64,000 nt of DNA, taken from NCBI GenBank assembly GCA_937625935.1, contig OW569345.1, positions 62,001 to 126,000 on the forward strand, given 5' to 3'. The notes under the pieces were generated by a model. It searched no databases. It worked only from the letters and a program-made list of their open reading frames with translations, and had not been told where the DNA came from. This document shows, piece after piece, positions 9,762 through 18,809 of the stretch. Positions within the stretch are counted from its first letter, which is position 1, and each line of letters opens with the position of its first letter. This DNA is from Tetramitus jugosus. Its lineage: Eukaryota > Heterolobosea > Eutetramitea > Acrasida > Vahlkampfiidae. A program made the translations under genes and the position numbers.

Positions 9762-12410
9762 ATGAACAACAACAATAACATTTCTCAGATCAATCCCATG
9801 TTCATTCCACACAGTACTCAACACGAATCCATGTTCATTGGTCGTCTGTTGAGTGCCCACAAGATGATTTGTCAATACAGTGATCCTCTGTTGCAAGCAA
9901 GAGCCCTTTCTGTGATCCCAGAGGACAAGCTACGGTACCAAGCCCAGTTAAAGTATGAACAAGAAAATCGTCAACCACAAGATTCCATTGCACAGCATGA
10001 CATGGATCACTATGTCATTAAAGAGCTGCTCCACTGGTTCAAATCAGAGTTTTTCAAGTGGGTAGATGCTCCTCCGTGTGATCACTGTGGTCACTCACAG
10101 ACAAAGGCCATTGGTCGCAGTGGGCCCAACACTGCTCAGGAGAGAGAAGGCCTGGCAAGTGTCGTTGAAGTCTATCAGTGCTCTTCGTGCCAACAAATGA
10201 CTCGTTTTCCTAGATACAATCACGCGAGTAGGTTGTTGGAGACGAGAAGGGGTCGTTGTGGCGAATGGGCACAATGTTTTACACTCATGTGCATTGCAAT
10301 GGGATACAAGGCTCGTTTTGTGAACGATTGGACAGATCATGTGTGGACAGAGGTGTTTATTGAACGGAGATGGCAACACGCCGATAGTTGTGAAGCGACG
10401 TTGGATGCGAGTCAAATGTATGAATCTGGTTGGGGCAAGAAGCTGAACATGATTGTGGCAGCGGGTTTTGACGAGTTGGTCGATGTGACTCGAAGATATA
10501 CGAAACAATTCTATACGGAGGAGTTTCAAATGAGAAGAAGACAACTGGGAGTCTCAGAAGACTTTGTTGCGCAGTGCTTGACCAATATGAATTATCAGTT
10601 GCAGTTTGTAATGACGCCGCAGAAGATTCAAGAGCTGAATTTCATGCAGACGCAAGAGCAGGAAGAGTTGAAGCAGACGCAACGAGATGCAATGGATTCG
10701 ATCAAGGTGGAAGAATTGAGAGGTAGACAATCTGGTTCAAAGCAGTGGGTAGAGAGCAGAGGAGAAGGTGGTAGTTCATCCACGGAGAAGAAATCCATGT
10801 GCATTACTCCACCCATAGGCGTCGATATCAAGCAATTAGATTCATGGAGCCGCGATCACCCCAATCTATTCCAAAGCGAGAGTTCAAGCTTTTCATTCCT
10901 AGCATCGGCAAGACAGTTTAGAGAGGGTGATGAACCATGTGCACGATTAACTCCCAACCAGACATCACAAGTCGGAGCAGTTTGGTATCAGAAAAAACTG
11001 GACATATCTCAACTGGGATCACTCTACATATCTTTCACATTCCGAACAGTGGGAAGAGGAGCTGATGGATTTGCATTTGTGTTGCAAGCAGATTCATCGA
11101 GTGCCATTGGTGAGGGTGGATGTGGCATAGGATACCAAGGTATCAAGAATAGTGTGGCAATAGAGTTTGATACCTATTGTACGTACGATCGATGCAATGA
11201 CCCCGATGGCAATCACATATCGATTCAGACGAGATATTCAGAACCCAATTCTGCTCATCATCACTACTCTCTTTCTTGTACCAAGAATTTGGAATCGGAC
11301 TATGGAGTCATGTTGAATGATGGCAAAATTCACCATGCTAAGCTTGTGTATGATCATTCAACAAAGAAAATGCATGTCTCAGTAGATGGCCTTTGGATTC
11401 TCAGAGATGTTCAGATCGATTTGAACAAGGTATTGAATCAGAGTAGTTGCTGGATGGGTTTTACTGCTGCAACAGGTGGATTATGTCAGGCTCATGATAT
11501 TCTAACATTTACCACATGCTCGACTACCACAGTTGGTGGTGAATCGAGTCGCAACCGTACTGAATATGTGCTCTATAGTGCAGGCAACGTTGCAGGAATT
11601 AAGAAAAAGTTAATCGAGTTCAATTCATCATTGCTTGATCCTTCCACAGCCTTGAGTGGGGTTGAACTGAGCACCTTGACAAATGTCATGAACTGTCTTG
11701 ATAGTGTATCTCACTCCTTCAAGTGGAACGATGAACTACATGGTATTGTATTCAAGATTTTGGATACATGGCCTCAAGCAAAGCACTTCCCAGTGCTAGA
11801 CTTGATTCGATTGTGTTGCCATAGATATTCCACTGCAATGTGTGATTACTATTCTCAGCGGAACTCTTTCTGTTCAAAGTTACTATTGGACAAAAAAGCG
11901 CAGCCTGCTGCAAACCGAATGATTCTCTATCGTTTGCTTTGCAATGCACTGGGTTCAACAGAATTAAGACTCAAAGTAATCATGCCTGAAATTCGTGTGA
12001 TCACTGACAATGTTTTGGAGGAGAGTTCTTCTTGGTCTCTCTCTGCAAGTGACAAAGCACCAGTTCGAGAGCCATTCTTTGCCTTTGTTCATAATCTTGT
12101 ATTGATGCTTAGTGAAATCAAGGAACATGAAGAAGATGTCTTGGTTCAAGTACTAAATGCGGAGATATCCTTGTTGAAGCAAGAGCTGGGGTCTAGTGAT
12201 TTGGAAGACAAGAATATCCATCTGATGCTCAGATCTCTCGTACATTCCCTCCAGATACGACCTGACGAAGAGGCAGAAGAAGGTTCCGTCATCAAGTTCA
12301 TTTTGATTTCAATGGACATTCTGGAGTTACTTACTGCTATAGCTTCCAATCCGAAGATCTCATCTACCACGCAACAGTTTGCGCAAAAGGTGTCAGATCT
12401 TTTACAGTAA
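9762..12410 (+). CDS. peptide:N-glycanase with L-type lectin and PUL-like domains
   Basis: 882 aa. Residues about 85-260 are the PNGase transglutaminase-like core: a zinc site (CDHCGH and CSSCQQ) and a Cys-His-Asp triad seen as RGRCGEWA (C166), DHVWTE (H193) and HADSCEA (D208). The family removes N-glycans from misfolded glycoproteins in the cytosol during ER-associated degradation. A linker rich in Gln, Glu and Ser follows. Residues about 355-600 look like an L-type lectin fold (GADGFAFVLQ, GIGYQGIKNSVAIEFDTY, HHAKLVYD, CWMGFTAATGG). The last 270 or so residues are helical and match the style of a PUL domain (HGIVFKILDTWPQ), which in PLAA binds Cdc48/p97. The lectin could hold glycoprotein substrates. 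It lacks the N-terminal PUB domain of animal NGLY1. Confidence 0.85.
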   Translation: MNNNNNISQINPMFIPHSTQHESMFIGRLLSAHKMICQYSDPLLQARALSVIPEDKLRYQAQLKYEQENRQPQDSIAQHDMDHYVIKELLHWFKSEFFKWVDAPPCDHCGHSQTKAIGRSGPNTAQEREGLASVVEVYQCSSCQQMTRFPRYNHASRLLETRRGRCGEWAQCFTLMCIAMGYKARFVNDWTDHVWTEVFIERRWQHADSCEATLDASQMYESGWGKKLNMIVAAGFDELVDVTRRYTKQFYTEEFQMRRRQLGVSEDFVAQCLTNMNYQLQFVMTPQKIQELNFMQTQEQEELKQTQRDAMDSIKVEELRGRQSGSKQWVESRGEGGSSSTEKKSMCITPPIGVDIKQLDSWSRDHPNLFQSESSSFSFLASARQFREGDEPCARLTPNQTSQVGAVWYQKKLDISQLGSLYISFTFRTVGRGADGFAFVLQADSSSAIGEGGCGIGYQGIKNSVAIEFDTYCTYDRCNDPDGNHISIQTRYSEPNSAHHHYSLSCTKNLESDYGVMLNDGKIHHAKLVYDHSTKKMHVSVDGLWILRDVQIDLNKVLNQSSCWMGFTAATGGLCQAHDILTFTTCSTTTVGGESSRNRTEYVLYSAGNVAGIKKKLIEFNSSLLDPSTALSGVELSTLTNVMNCLDSVSHSFKWNDELHGIVFKILDTWPQAKHFPVLDLIRLCCHRYSTAMCDYYSQRNSFCSKLLLDKKAQPAANRMILYRLLCNALGSTELRLKVIMPEIRVITDNVLEESSSWSLSASDKAPVREPFFAFVHNLVLMLSEIKEHEEDVLVQVLNAEISLLKQELGSSDLEDKNIHLMLRSLVHSLQIRPDEEAEEGSVIKFILISMDILELLTAIASNPKISSTTQQFAQKVSDLLQ

Positions 12411-12468
12411 AGTTAATGTTACCAACAACCCTTCCTAATTATTTTATTCTGTATATTACAAACCAACC

Positions 12469-14595
12469 CTAATTTCTAAACTTGAATGACTCAATCTCCT
12501 TGCTAATTTCTGCCAAAACTGATTCATCTTCGATCGTTGCCGGTGCTTTGTACTCTTGTTTGTTGACCATCTTTCTCAGAATGTTTCTCAAGATCTTTCC
12601 CGACCTGGTCTTTGGTAATCGCTTCACAACAATACAGTTCTTAAAGCAAGCCAAAGGTCCAATTTCATGACGCACCAAATGCACACACTCTTGTTGAACC
12701 TCTTGATTTGTCTTGGTGACACCATTGTTCAACACAACGAAGCCAACAGGGACTTCGCCTTTAATCTCGTCATACATTCCCACAACAGCACCTTCGGAGA
12801 CTGCTTTGTTCATTGTCAACACTTGCTCCATTTCACTAGTAGACAATCGATGTGCTGCAACATTGATGATATCATCAGTTCTGGACATAATGTACACGTT
12901 GCCCCGTTGATCAATGTGTCCAGCGTCTCCAGTGTTATAATATCCTGGATACGCTTCCAAATAACCACTCTTGTATCTATCGTCATTGTTCCATAGACCG
13001 GAGAGAGTGCCTGGAGGCAGAGGCAGTTTGATCACTACTTGACCTTCACTCCTGCCATCGTGGCCACTTGCTTCCGATGAATCATCGCCTTCCATACTCA
13101 ATATTCTTACATCATATCCAGGCACTGGTGTGTAACATGATCCAGACACAATATCCAACGGTTTGGTGTCGTTTAGACCTAGCATCTTGGAGCAAATGGG
13201 CCATCCTGTCTCTGTCTGCCACCAATTGTCCAACACTGGAATCTTGTTGTCCAAAATACCAGAGATCCACTTCAGAGTCTCTGGATCGCATCTCTCACCG
13301 GCAACAAACACGCTTCTCAACGAAGACATGTCAAATTTTTTGATTCCAGATCCGGTGGGATCCTCCTTGCGAATGGCTCTCCATGCAGTAGGCGCAGCAA
13401 ACACACAATTCACCTTGTGTTGACTCATGAGCCTCCAATAGGCATTGGCATCAGGTGTCGACACTGGTTTTCCCTCATATAGGATACATGTGGCACCATG
13501 AATCAACGGACCATATGCAATGTAACTGTGACCAACAACCCAGCCAATATCCGATGCAGCAAACATGACATCATCCTCTCTCACACCAAACACATTGTAC
13601 ATGGAGTATTTGAGAGCGACGAGGTGACCTCCAGTGGGACGAATCACACCCTTGGGTGAACCTGTTGTGCCACTCGTGTACAACACGTAGGATGGATCAT
13701 TGGAATCTACAGGGACGCACTCCTCTACTGGCTGTTTACAGTTCTTGACCTCATCTTCCCAGTCAAAGTCTCTCTGAGGATTCAGTGGCGATGGAACATA
13801 GGAGGAGTTCTTGTTATTGAGTGTTCTCTGATAGACGAGACACTGAACACCGTGGACGCCATCCTTTTCGAGCTCATTGATCGCATGATCCACAAACTTT
13901 TTGTAATCAATGACCTTTGAGTTGGGCTCGACACCAAAATTGGAGCACAAGATGAGCTTTGAACGTGCATCTTTGACTCGAAAGGCCAACTCGTGACCAG
14001 AGAAGCCACCAAACACAACAGAATGAATCGCACCAATTCTCTGACACGCAAGCATAGCTACAATCGCATCAGGTATCATGGGCATATAGATCATCACCGT
14101 ATCACCCTTCTTCACATGAAATCGATGTCGTAAAACGCCCGCCAAAATCTTTACGCGCTCCCAAATTTCTCCGTAGCTCAAATGTTGGACAACGCCGCCA
14201 GTCAGCGGAGAATCGTAAATCAGCGCAGTTTTGTCCTTTAATTGAGGCAAGTGTCGATCGAGAGCGTTGTAACATGTGTTGGTTTGGCCGCCAACGTACC
14301 ATTGGGCCCTTCCATAGGGGTTTCTCTCAGGATCACTATCAAAGCTAAGCACACTGTCATATGGTTTCATCCATGCAATGTTCTGAGCTTGTTGATGCCA
14401 AAAATCTTGAGCTCCACCATTTTCAAAATCAATGGATTGCTTGTACACTTGTTCATAATTCGAATATGATCTTATTGTTCTCAACGTCAAGTTGTTGTTG
14501 GCAGCAGCACGACACAAGTTCAGGTGAGAACGTGAAGATGACAATGGATGATGGTTGGCAGTGGAAACGAGGAGACGGCGAGTCGTATGATACAT
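12469..14595 (-). CDS. ACSS3: acetyl/propionyl-CoA synthetase, probably mitochondrial
   Basis: 708 aa, single exon. It is an AMP-forming acyl-CoA synthetase: P-loop YTSGTTGSPKG at about residue 306, the WWQTETGWPI motif, YNTGDAG, and the acetylatable catalytic lysine in TRSGKILRN near residue 670. The specific shape (VIRPTGGHLVAL, DIGWVVGHSYI, MSRTDDIINVAAHRLST) is that of the ACSS3/propionyl-CoA synthetase branch. It makes acyl-CoA from short-chain acids, with ATP split to AMP and PPi. The first 45 residues are rich in Arg, Ser and Leu and lack acid residues, like a mitochondrial targeting peptide. Length is close to human ACSS3. Propionate versus acetate preference cannot be read here. Confidence 0.88.
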   Translation of the reverse strand: MYHTTRRLLVSTANHHPLSSSRSHLNLCRAAANNNLTLRTIRSYSNYEQVYKQSIDFENGGAQDFWHQQAQNIAWMKPYDSVLSFDSDPERNPYGRAQWYVGGQTNTCYNALDRHLPQLKDKTALIYDSPLTGGVVQHLSYGEIWERVKILAGVLRHRFHVKKGDTVMIYMPMIPDAIVAMLACQRIGAIHSVVFGGFSGHELAFRVKDARSKLILCSNFGVEPNSKVIDYKKFVDHAINELEKDGVHGVQCLVYQRTLNNKNSSYVPSPLNPQRDFDWEDEVKNCKQPVEECVPVDSNDPSYVLYTSGTTGSPKGVIRPTGGHLVALKYSMYNVFGVREDDVMFAASDIGWVVGHSYIAYGPLIHGATCILYEGKPVSTPDANAYWRLMSQHKVNCVFAAPTAWRAIRKEDPTGSGIKKFDMSSLRSVFVAGERCDPETLKWISGILDNKIPVLDNWWQTETGWPICSKMLGLNDTKPLDIVSGSCYTPVPGYDVRILSMEGDDSSEASGHDGRSEGQVVIKLPLPPGTLSGLWNNDDRYKSGYLEAYPGYYNTGDAGHIDQRGNVYIMSRTDDIINVAAHRLSTSEMEQVLTMNKAVSEGAVVGMYDEIKGEVPVGFVVLNNGVTKTNQEVQQECVHLVRHEIGPLACFKNCIVVKRLPKTRSGKILRNILRKMVNKQEYKAPATIEDESVLAEISKEIESFKFRN

Positions 14596-14774
14596 TTTTC
14601 TTGTTCAAGAAGAGGTGTGAGTTGTTGCTCTATTGTACAGTAAAGAAGTTGTTGTTCGTTGATTTTTTCTCAAGAGAAAAAATGCAGGGAAAAGGAGACT
14701 GCCAGAGTGAAATCAAACTTGAGTTCTGTTTTTTTTAGTCACCACACAACACATTCAATAAAAAGGGTTGATGA

Positions 14775-16260
14775 ATGCGCGAATCGTTGGTGCGATTAAA
14801 GTACGCAGCAAACAGCCAAACGGTGCGTGTGCGGGATCCGTCACTCACCGTTGGTGATGATTGGTTTGGATTGAACGGTGATATCTTTGGAAATGAACCC
14901 GTAGAGCAGCTGATTGTGAAACAGAGTGTGATCTTTATTTTGACACAGTCAGGTCGTGTGGTGCTATGGGATCAAAACTGGGAGCAAGGCTCATGGTCCA
15001 TGGTTGGAGGTATCATTATGGACAGGTGTGTCAAGGAATTGCAATTCGACCATGGTTGCGCACTCTCGGATCGAGTGACCGGAATGGAAGTGAGCGATAC
15101 AGCGTGTTTCTTTGTCTGTGCGTCAGGTGCTGTCTTTGTTATGGGAACAAATAATGCGAATTGCCTAGGATTGAGATATCCATGCTTTGAGAGAATTACC
15201 AAACCCATGTTGATGGATCCGCTTTTGTTAAAGAATGAGAAATGCATTCGGATCGTGTGTGCCGGACTATCCACTCGCTTTGTCACTGTCCCGCGGTACC
15301 AAGGGTTTTCCTCGTATGGGCACAACATTTATAGCTGTGGCATGAGTATGTATACCATGTAGACCATGTTGATGCTACTTGATGATACTCACACTTTCTT
15401 TTGTGCTTGCATCCAGACTCGCGTGGTGAAGGGGCTGTGGGTGGAATTGTTCCTCGTGAGTTGACCTCTCCTGTTCAAGTTCACTCTTTGTTGCTTCAAA
15501 ATGAGCTGATTCATAAGATTGTTGCGGGCAATCACTCGTACATGATGTTGACTGAGAGTGGTCGAGTATTGGTGAATGGGTATGTATTCATGCAAGTTAA
15601 CCAGAGAAAACCAAAAACTAATATGTTGTTATCAACACTGCATTTTAATATTCAGGTCCAATGCAGGCAATCAATTATTCAAAACTGGTACAACAGCTCT
15701 CATATCACAGTTGGTTGAAGTAAAGTGTTCTTGTATTGTGCGCGATATTGCCAGCAGATCCAACTCTTTTGCTATGTTACAAGGTAAGTACTTCAGTCCT
15801 ATACAGTGTATCTTCCAAGTTCATAATCGCGCTAAAGCTTATTGTTCAACAATGCAGGTGGAAAACTACGCACTTCATCCAAATTCTTCGCTGGGCCAAT
15901 CAACTTTGGTTGCAATCCAGTCAATTTTGCTCATATTTACGCTAGTTCAACAACATTTGTTGCTGTGACAGGAGACAATGATGTTTACTTGGTCGATGGT
16001 GACGAGACAGAAGGCGCTAAACTTGACTTGTGGCCTCGGAAGATGTTGGACAAATATGAAGTCTCTTTCTCGTCTAGTTCTGTGTTATCGGTCTTCTATT
16101 GCATATGTATGTACGCTCCTTCCTGCTAATCCACATCACAATATCTCTAACACTGAATTTTACAGTGAGTAAGAATGCAGTTGCACGAAGTTTTCCTAGA
16201 ATGAATCAATTCGTCGAGAGTGAATCTCTCTCAGATATCATGTTTGTACTACAAAATTAA
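14775..16260 (+). CDS. RCC1-like repeat protein, 5 exons
   Basis: Exons are 14775-15345, 15417-15579, 15656-15783, 15858-16106 and 16166-16260. The four introns are 59-76 bases (GTATGT or GTAAGT to CAG) and all keep frame. RCC1-style blades appear as SGRVVLWDQNWEQGSW, SGAVFVMGTNNANCLG, SYGHNIYSCG, ESGRVLVNG-SNAGNQL and GDNDVYLVDGD. The family forms beta-propellers that often act as exchange factors or scaffolds; no partner can be named here. The last 12 bases overlap the 3' end of the PH-domain gene on the other strand. It could also be an ATS1-like protein. Confidence 0.75.
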
Positions 16261-18525
16261 GCGCAACCGTTCAGGACAGCGATCTATCTTGCTCCACACA
16301 CGATCTGGTACAGTGTCTAGACCAACAGCTTTCTCTTCGTGAGTAATGATAGAATCAAATTTGTGGGGAATAGGTGAGTCACAATATTCGCACAGCCATG
16401 CTTCCTGTTTGCTAAAGGTACTCAATCTGGTATCTTGACGTTTTCGTCCACGAGCTGAAAGAGGTGGACTGTCCGTGTTCGTTTTAACTTTGTAGGACAT
16501 GCTAGTTTCAAGTACTGTTATAAATTCATTCTTCCATCCATGTCTCGGATCATGATACACGAATACTTTGATCGGTATGGCCAATTCCTTTGTCGCTAGT
16601 AAAATTCGAGGACCGGAAACATAAAGATGAAGAGGTACTCTTGCCTTATTGTACACCTCCTCGACCCACACTTGTTTCAAGTGTTCCAAAATTTGTTTCT
16701 CCAACTTATCACTACATTTGTCGCATGCGAGCGTTGTTTCTCTTGGGAGACGAGCGATCCATTCTCCAATCTTCTTTGGGCCCCTAGGTGATGAACTATC
16801 TGGATTTGGCACCACCAACGTAAACGCACCTGTAGAGATTGGCGCACTGATCTTGGTGTCAAACGTTGGCTCAATCTGAGAGTTTGTCGAAGGGTTTCGT
16901 AGCATAAATCTCATCTCATACTCAATCTCATAATTCTTACCCAGTGGAAACTGAAGACTCAACTTGACAAAGTTTTGCGATGCAACTTCCCATGAGTCCG
17001 GATTCGATATCGAATCAAAGTTAAACACTGGAATCTTGATCGTCTGATTAAACGCCCAAAAGTCCACCTTTTCGGATGCACACTCCTGGTCTGACTGTAT
17101 TGCACCAATACTACCAAAATTTCCATGCGACCAGCAATTGAACTGTTTCTCAATCTCTCCTTCGCCCACTAGATAGACACCATCGACTTTTAAGAACACG
17201 AGAATAAAAAGACTGTGAACAGTTCTAAAAGCCGGTCCATATATCAAATCGATCACCTCCTTACTCTTCTTCTTCTCCTTGATGAGCTTTGCGAGTGCGT
17301 AATTTCGAAGTGCGTGTGGCCAATAAGCTCTACCATAGATTGGATCACCCAAATAGAAAATGTTTTTCAAGTTGGAGTCATCAGCAGGAGATCTCGGTAT
17401 TTCACTATCAGAAAACACAATATGAGAGTGATACTGCTCTCTGAATGCGTTCCACCATGTTGTACTTCTTTCCTCGAATCGATTCGTGAAATCAAACTTT
17501 GAGCAGGGCGTAATCAACACACGAATCGGTCCATACTGTTTAATCATTTTTTGACTGCACTGTGCACTGTTTGACAGTACAAGTTTCGATGCTTGATTAC
17601 CCGAGTTTCCACCGACAGATAATGACGATGATGATGATGATGCGAACGTACTGGGCGAGAATCCATCATGACTCGAACTACTACTATTGGACAAGCTCTT
17701 GTGATGTTTTGAGAATTGAAACTTGAGACTCTGAACAACACTATTGTACAGCGATGTGAGCGAAGTGAGCATATCACTCGAAATGTTTGAAAACATGACA
17801 TCGTGTCTCTCACATGTAAACAGTGACATGCTCCTCACATGCTCCAAATGTGTCATCCAATGCCTGAATTGATATGTGTCTGGACATTGAACCATGAGAT
17901 GATCATGACACGCATCTAAACTGATTCTTTCAGGAGTGCTACTCTTGATCCCACTGCTATGACCACCACTACCACTGCTACCACTGCTACTACTGCTACC
18001 GGTATTGTTACTGTTTCTGCTACGATGATTCGAATCATTGTCACCACCACCACTACCATCATAATCATCAGAAATACCACCACCACCACTACTACTACCA
18101 CTGCCAAGGTGAGACGAGAGTGAAACAATTTCAATCACGTGATTCTTGAGTGCAATGACACATGTTACATGATACATATCAATCGTGTAGATGGGAGTGT
18201 CAAGTGGCGTAATCTTATCAGTCCAGTAGCATGATAAGCTACTGCAGTTTTTGATTTTGTTGTATCGCAGGACAAAGTAGCATCGATCCGTGTAGTGCAC
18301 AATGGGTGATGAAAGAGACTTTTTGGACGACTTTTGAGCAGAGGAGGGTCGCGATCCCGTCGTAAAGAAAGACAGTTTTCCCTTCCCCGACTTTTTTGTG
18401 GCGCCAAAAGAATCATCCGACGATAAATCTCCAGAGGAGAATTGATTGCGTTTTTTGGATTGTTTTTTGACCCATTGGGGTAGTTGTGTGTCCAGAAAAC
18501 CCTGGATGAGCACATGAGGGTCCAT
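16249..18525 (-). CDS. PH-domain-like protein with a Gly/Ser-rich insert
   Basis: 758 aa, single exon. The N-terminal 250 residues look like a PH domain (RCYFVLRYNKIK, SCYWTDKITPLDTPIYTI, then YQFRHWMTHLEHV as the closing helix) split by a low-complexity insert of Gly, Ser, Asp and Asn (codons near 17930-18115). A second Ser-rich linker follows at about residue 300. The C-terminal 400 residues are globular and unrecognised. They include two CX2C pairs (CDKCSD and CEYCDS) that may bind zinc. PH domains usually bind phosphoinositides or proteins. It ends tail to tail inside the last exon of the RCC1-like gene. Confidence 0.65.
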   Translation of the reverse strand: MDPHVLIQGFLDTQLPQWVKKQSKKRNQFSSGDLSSDDSFGATKKSGKGKLSFFTTGSRPSSAQKSSKKSLSSPIVHYTDRCYFVLRYNKIKNCSSLSCYWTDKITPLDTPIYTIDMYHVTCVIALKNHVIEIVSLSSHLGSGSSSGGGGISDDYDGSGGGDNDSNHRSRNSNNTGSSSSSGSSGSGGHSSGIKSSTPERISLDACHDHLMVQCPDTYQFRHWMTHLEHVRSMSLFTCERHDVMFSNISSDMLTSLTSLYNSVVQSLKFQFSKHHKSLSNSSSSSHDGFSPSTFASSSSSSLSVGGNSGNQASKLVLSNSAQCSQKMIKQYGPIRVLITPCSKFDFTNRFEERSTTWWNAFREQYHSHIVFSDSEIPRSPADDSNLKNIFYLGDPIYGRAYWPHALRNYALAKLIKEKKKSKEVIDLIYGPAFRTVHSLFILVFLKVDGVYLVGEGEIEKQFNCWSHGNFGSIGAIQSDQECASEKVDFWAFNQTIKIPVFNFDSISNPDSWEVASQNFVKLSLQFPLGKNYEIEYEMRFMLRNPSTNSQIEPTFDTKISAPISTGAFTLVVPNPDSSSPRGPKKIGEWIARLPRETTLACDKCSDKLEKQILEHLKQVWVEEVYNKARVPLHLYVSGPRILLATKELAIPIKVFVYHDPRHGWKNEFITVLETSMSYKVKTNTDSPPLSARGRKRQDTRLSTFSKQEAWLCEYCDSPIPHKFDSIITHEEKAVGLDTVPDRVWSKIDRCPERLRLIL

Positions 18526-18809
18526 TTACTCGTCTTCTATGAATTGGTTTGTTTGTGGTAGATGTTCTTGTTTTTTGTTTTTGTGTCCCGTCACAAACGC
18601 ACAATCTCTTTGTTGCTGTTTCGTTGGTTTTGTTGACCGTTTGACATTGACAGGTCGATGTTTTCTTCTTTGGGAAACGAGTAAAAAATCAGTTCAGGAG
18701 TTGTTGTATACCGAGCCCTTATTGGCTTACGATGTTTCTTAATGATGTGTAGAGGTTCAATCATTTGGGGACGTTCATGTCAAATCTCTGACAATGGATC
18801 CATTGATGC

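Noticed and set aside
18396-18412. GGCGCC with A-rich flank resembling the E2F-like palindrome
   Set aside because: It lies inside the coding region of the PH-domain gene (codons for FGATKK), so a promoter role is unlikely.
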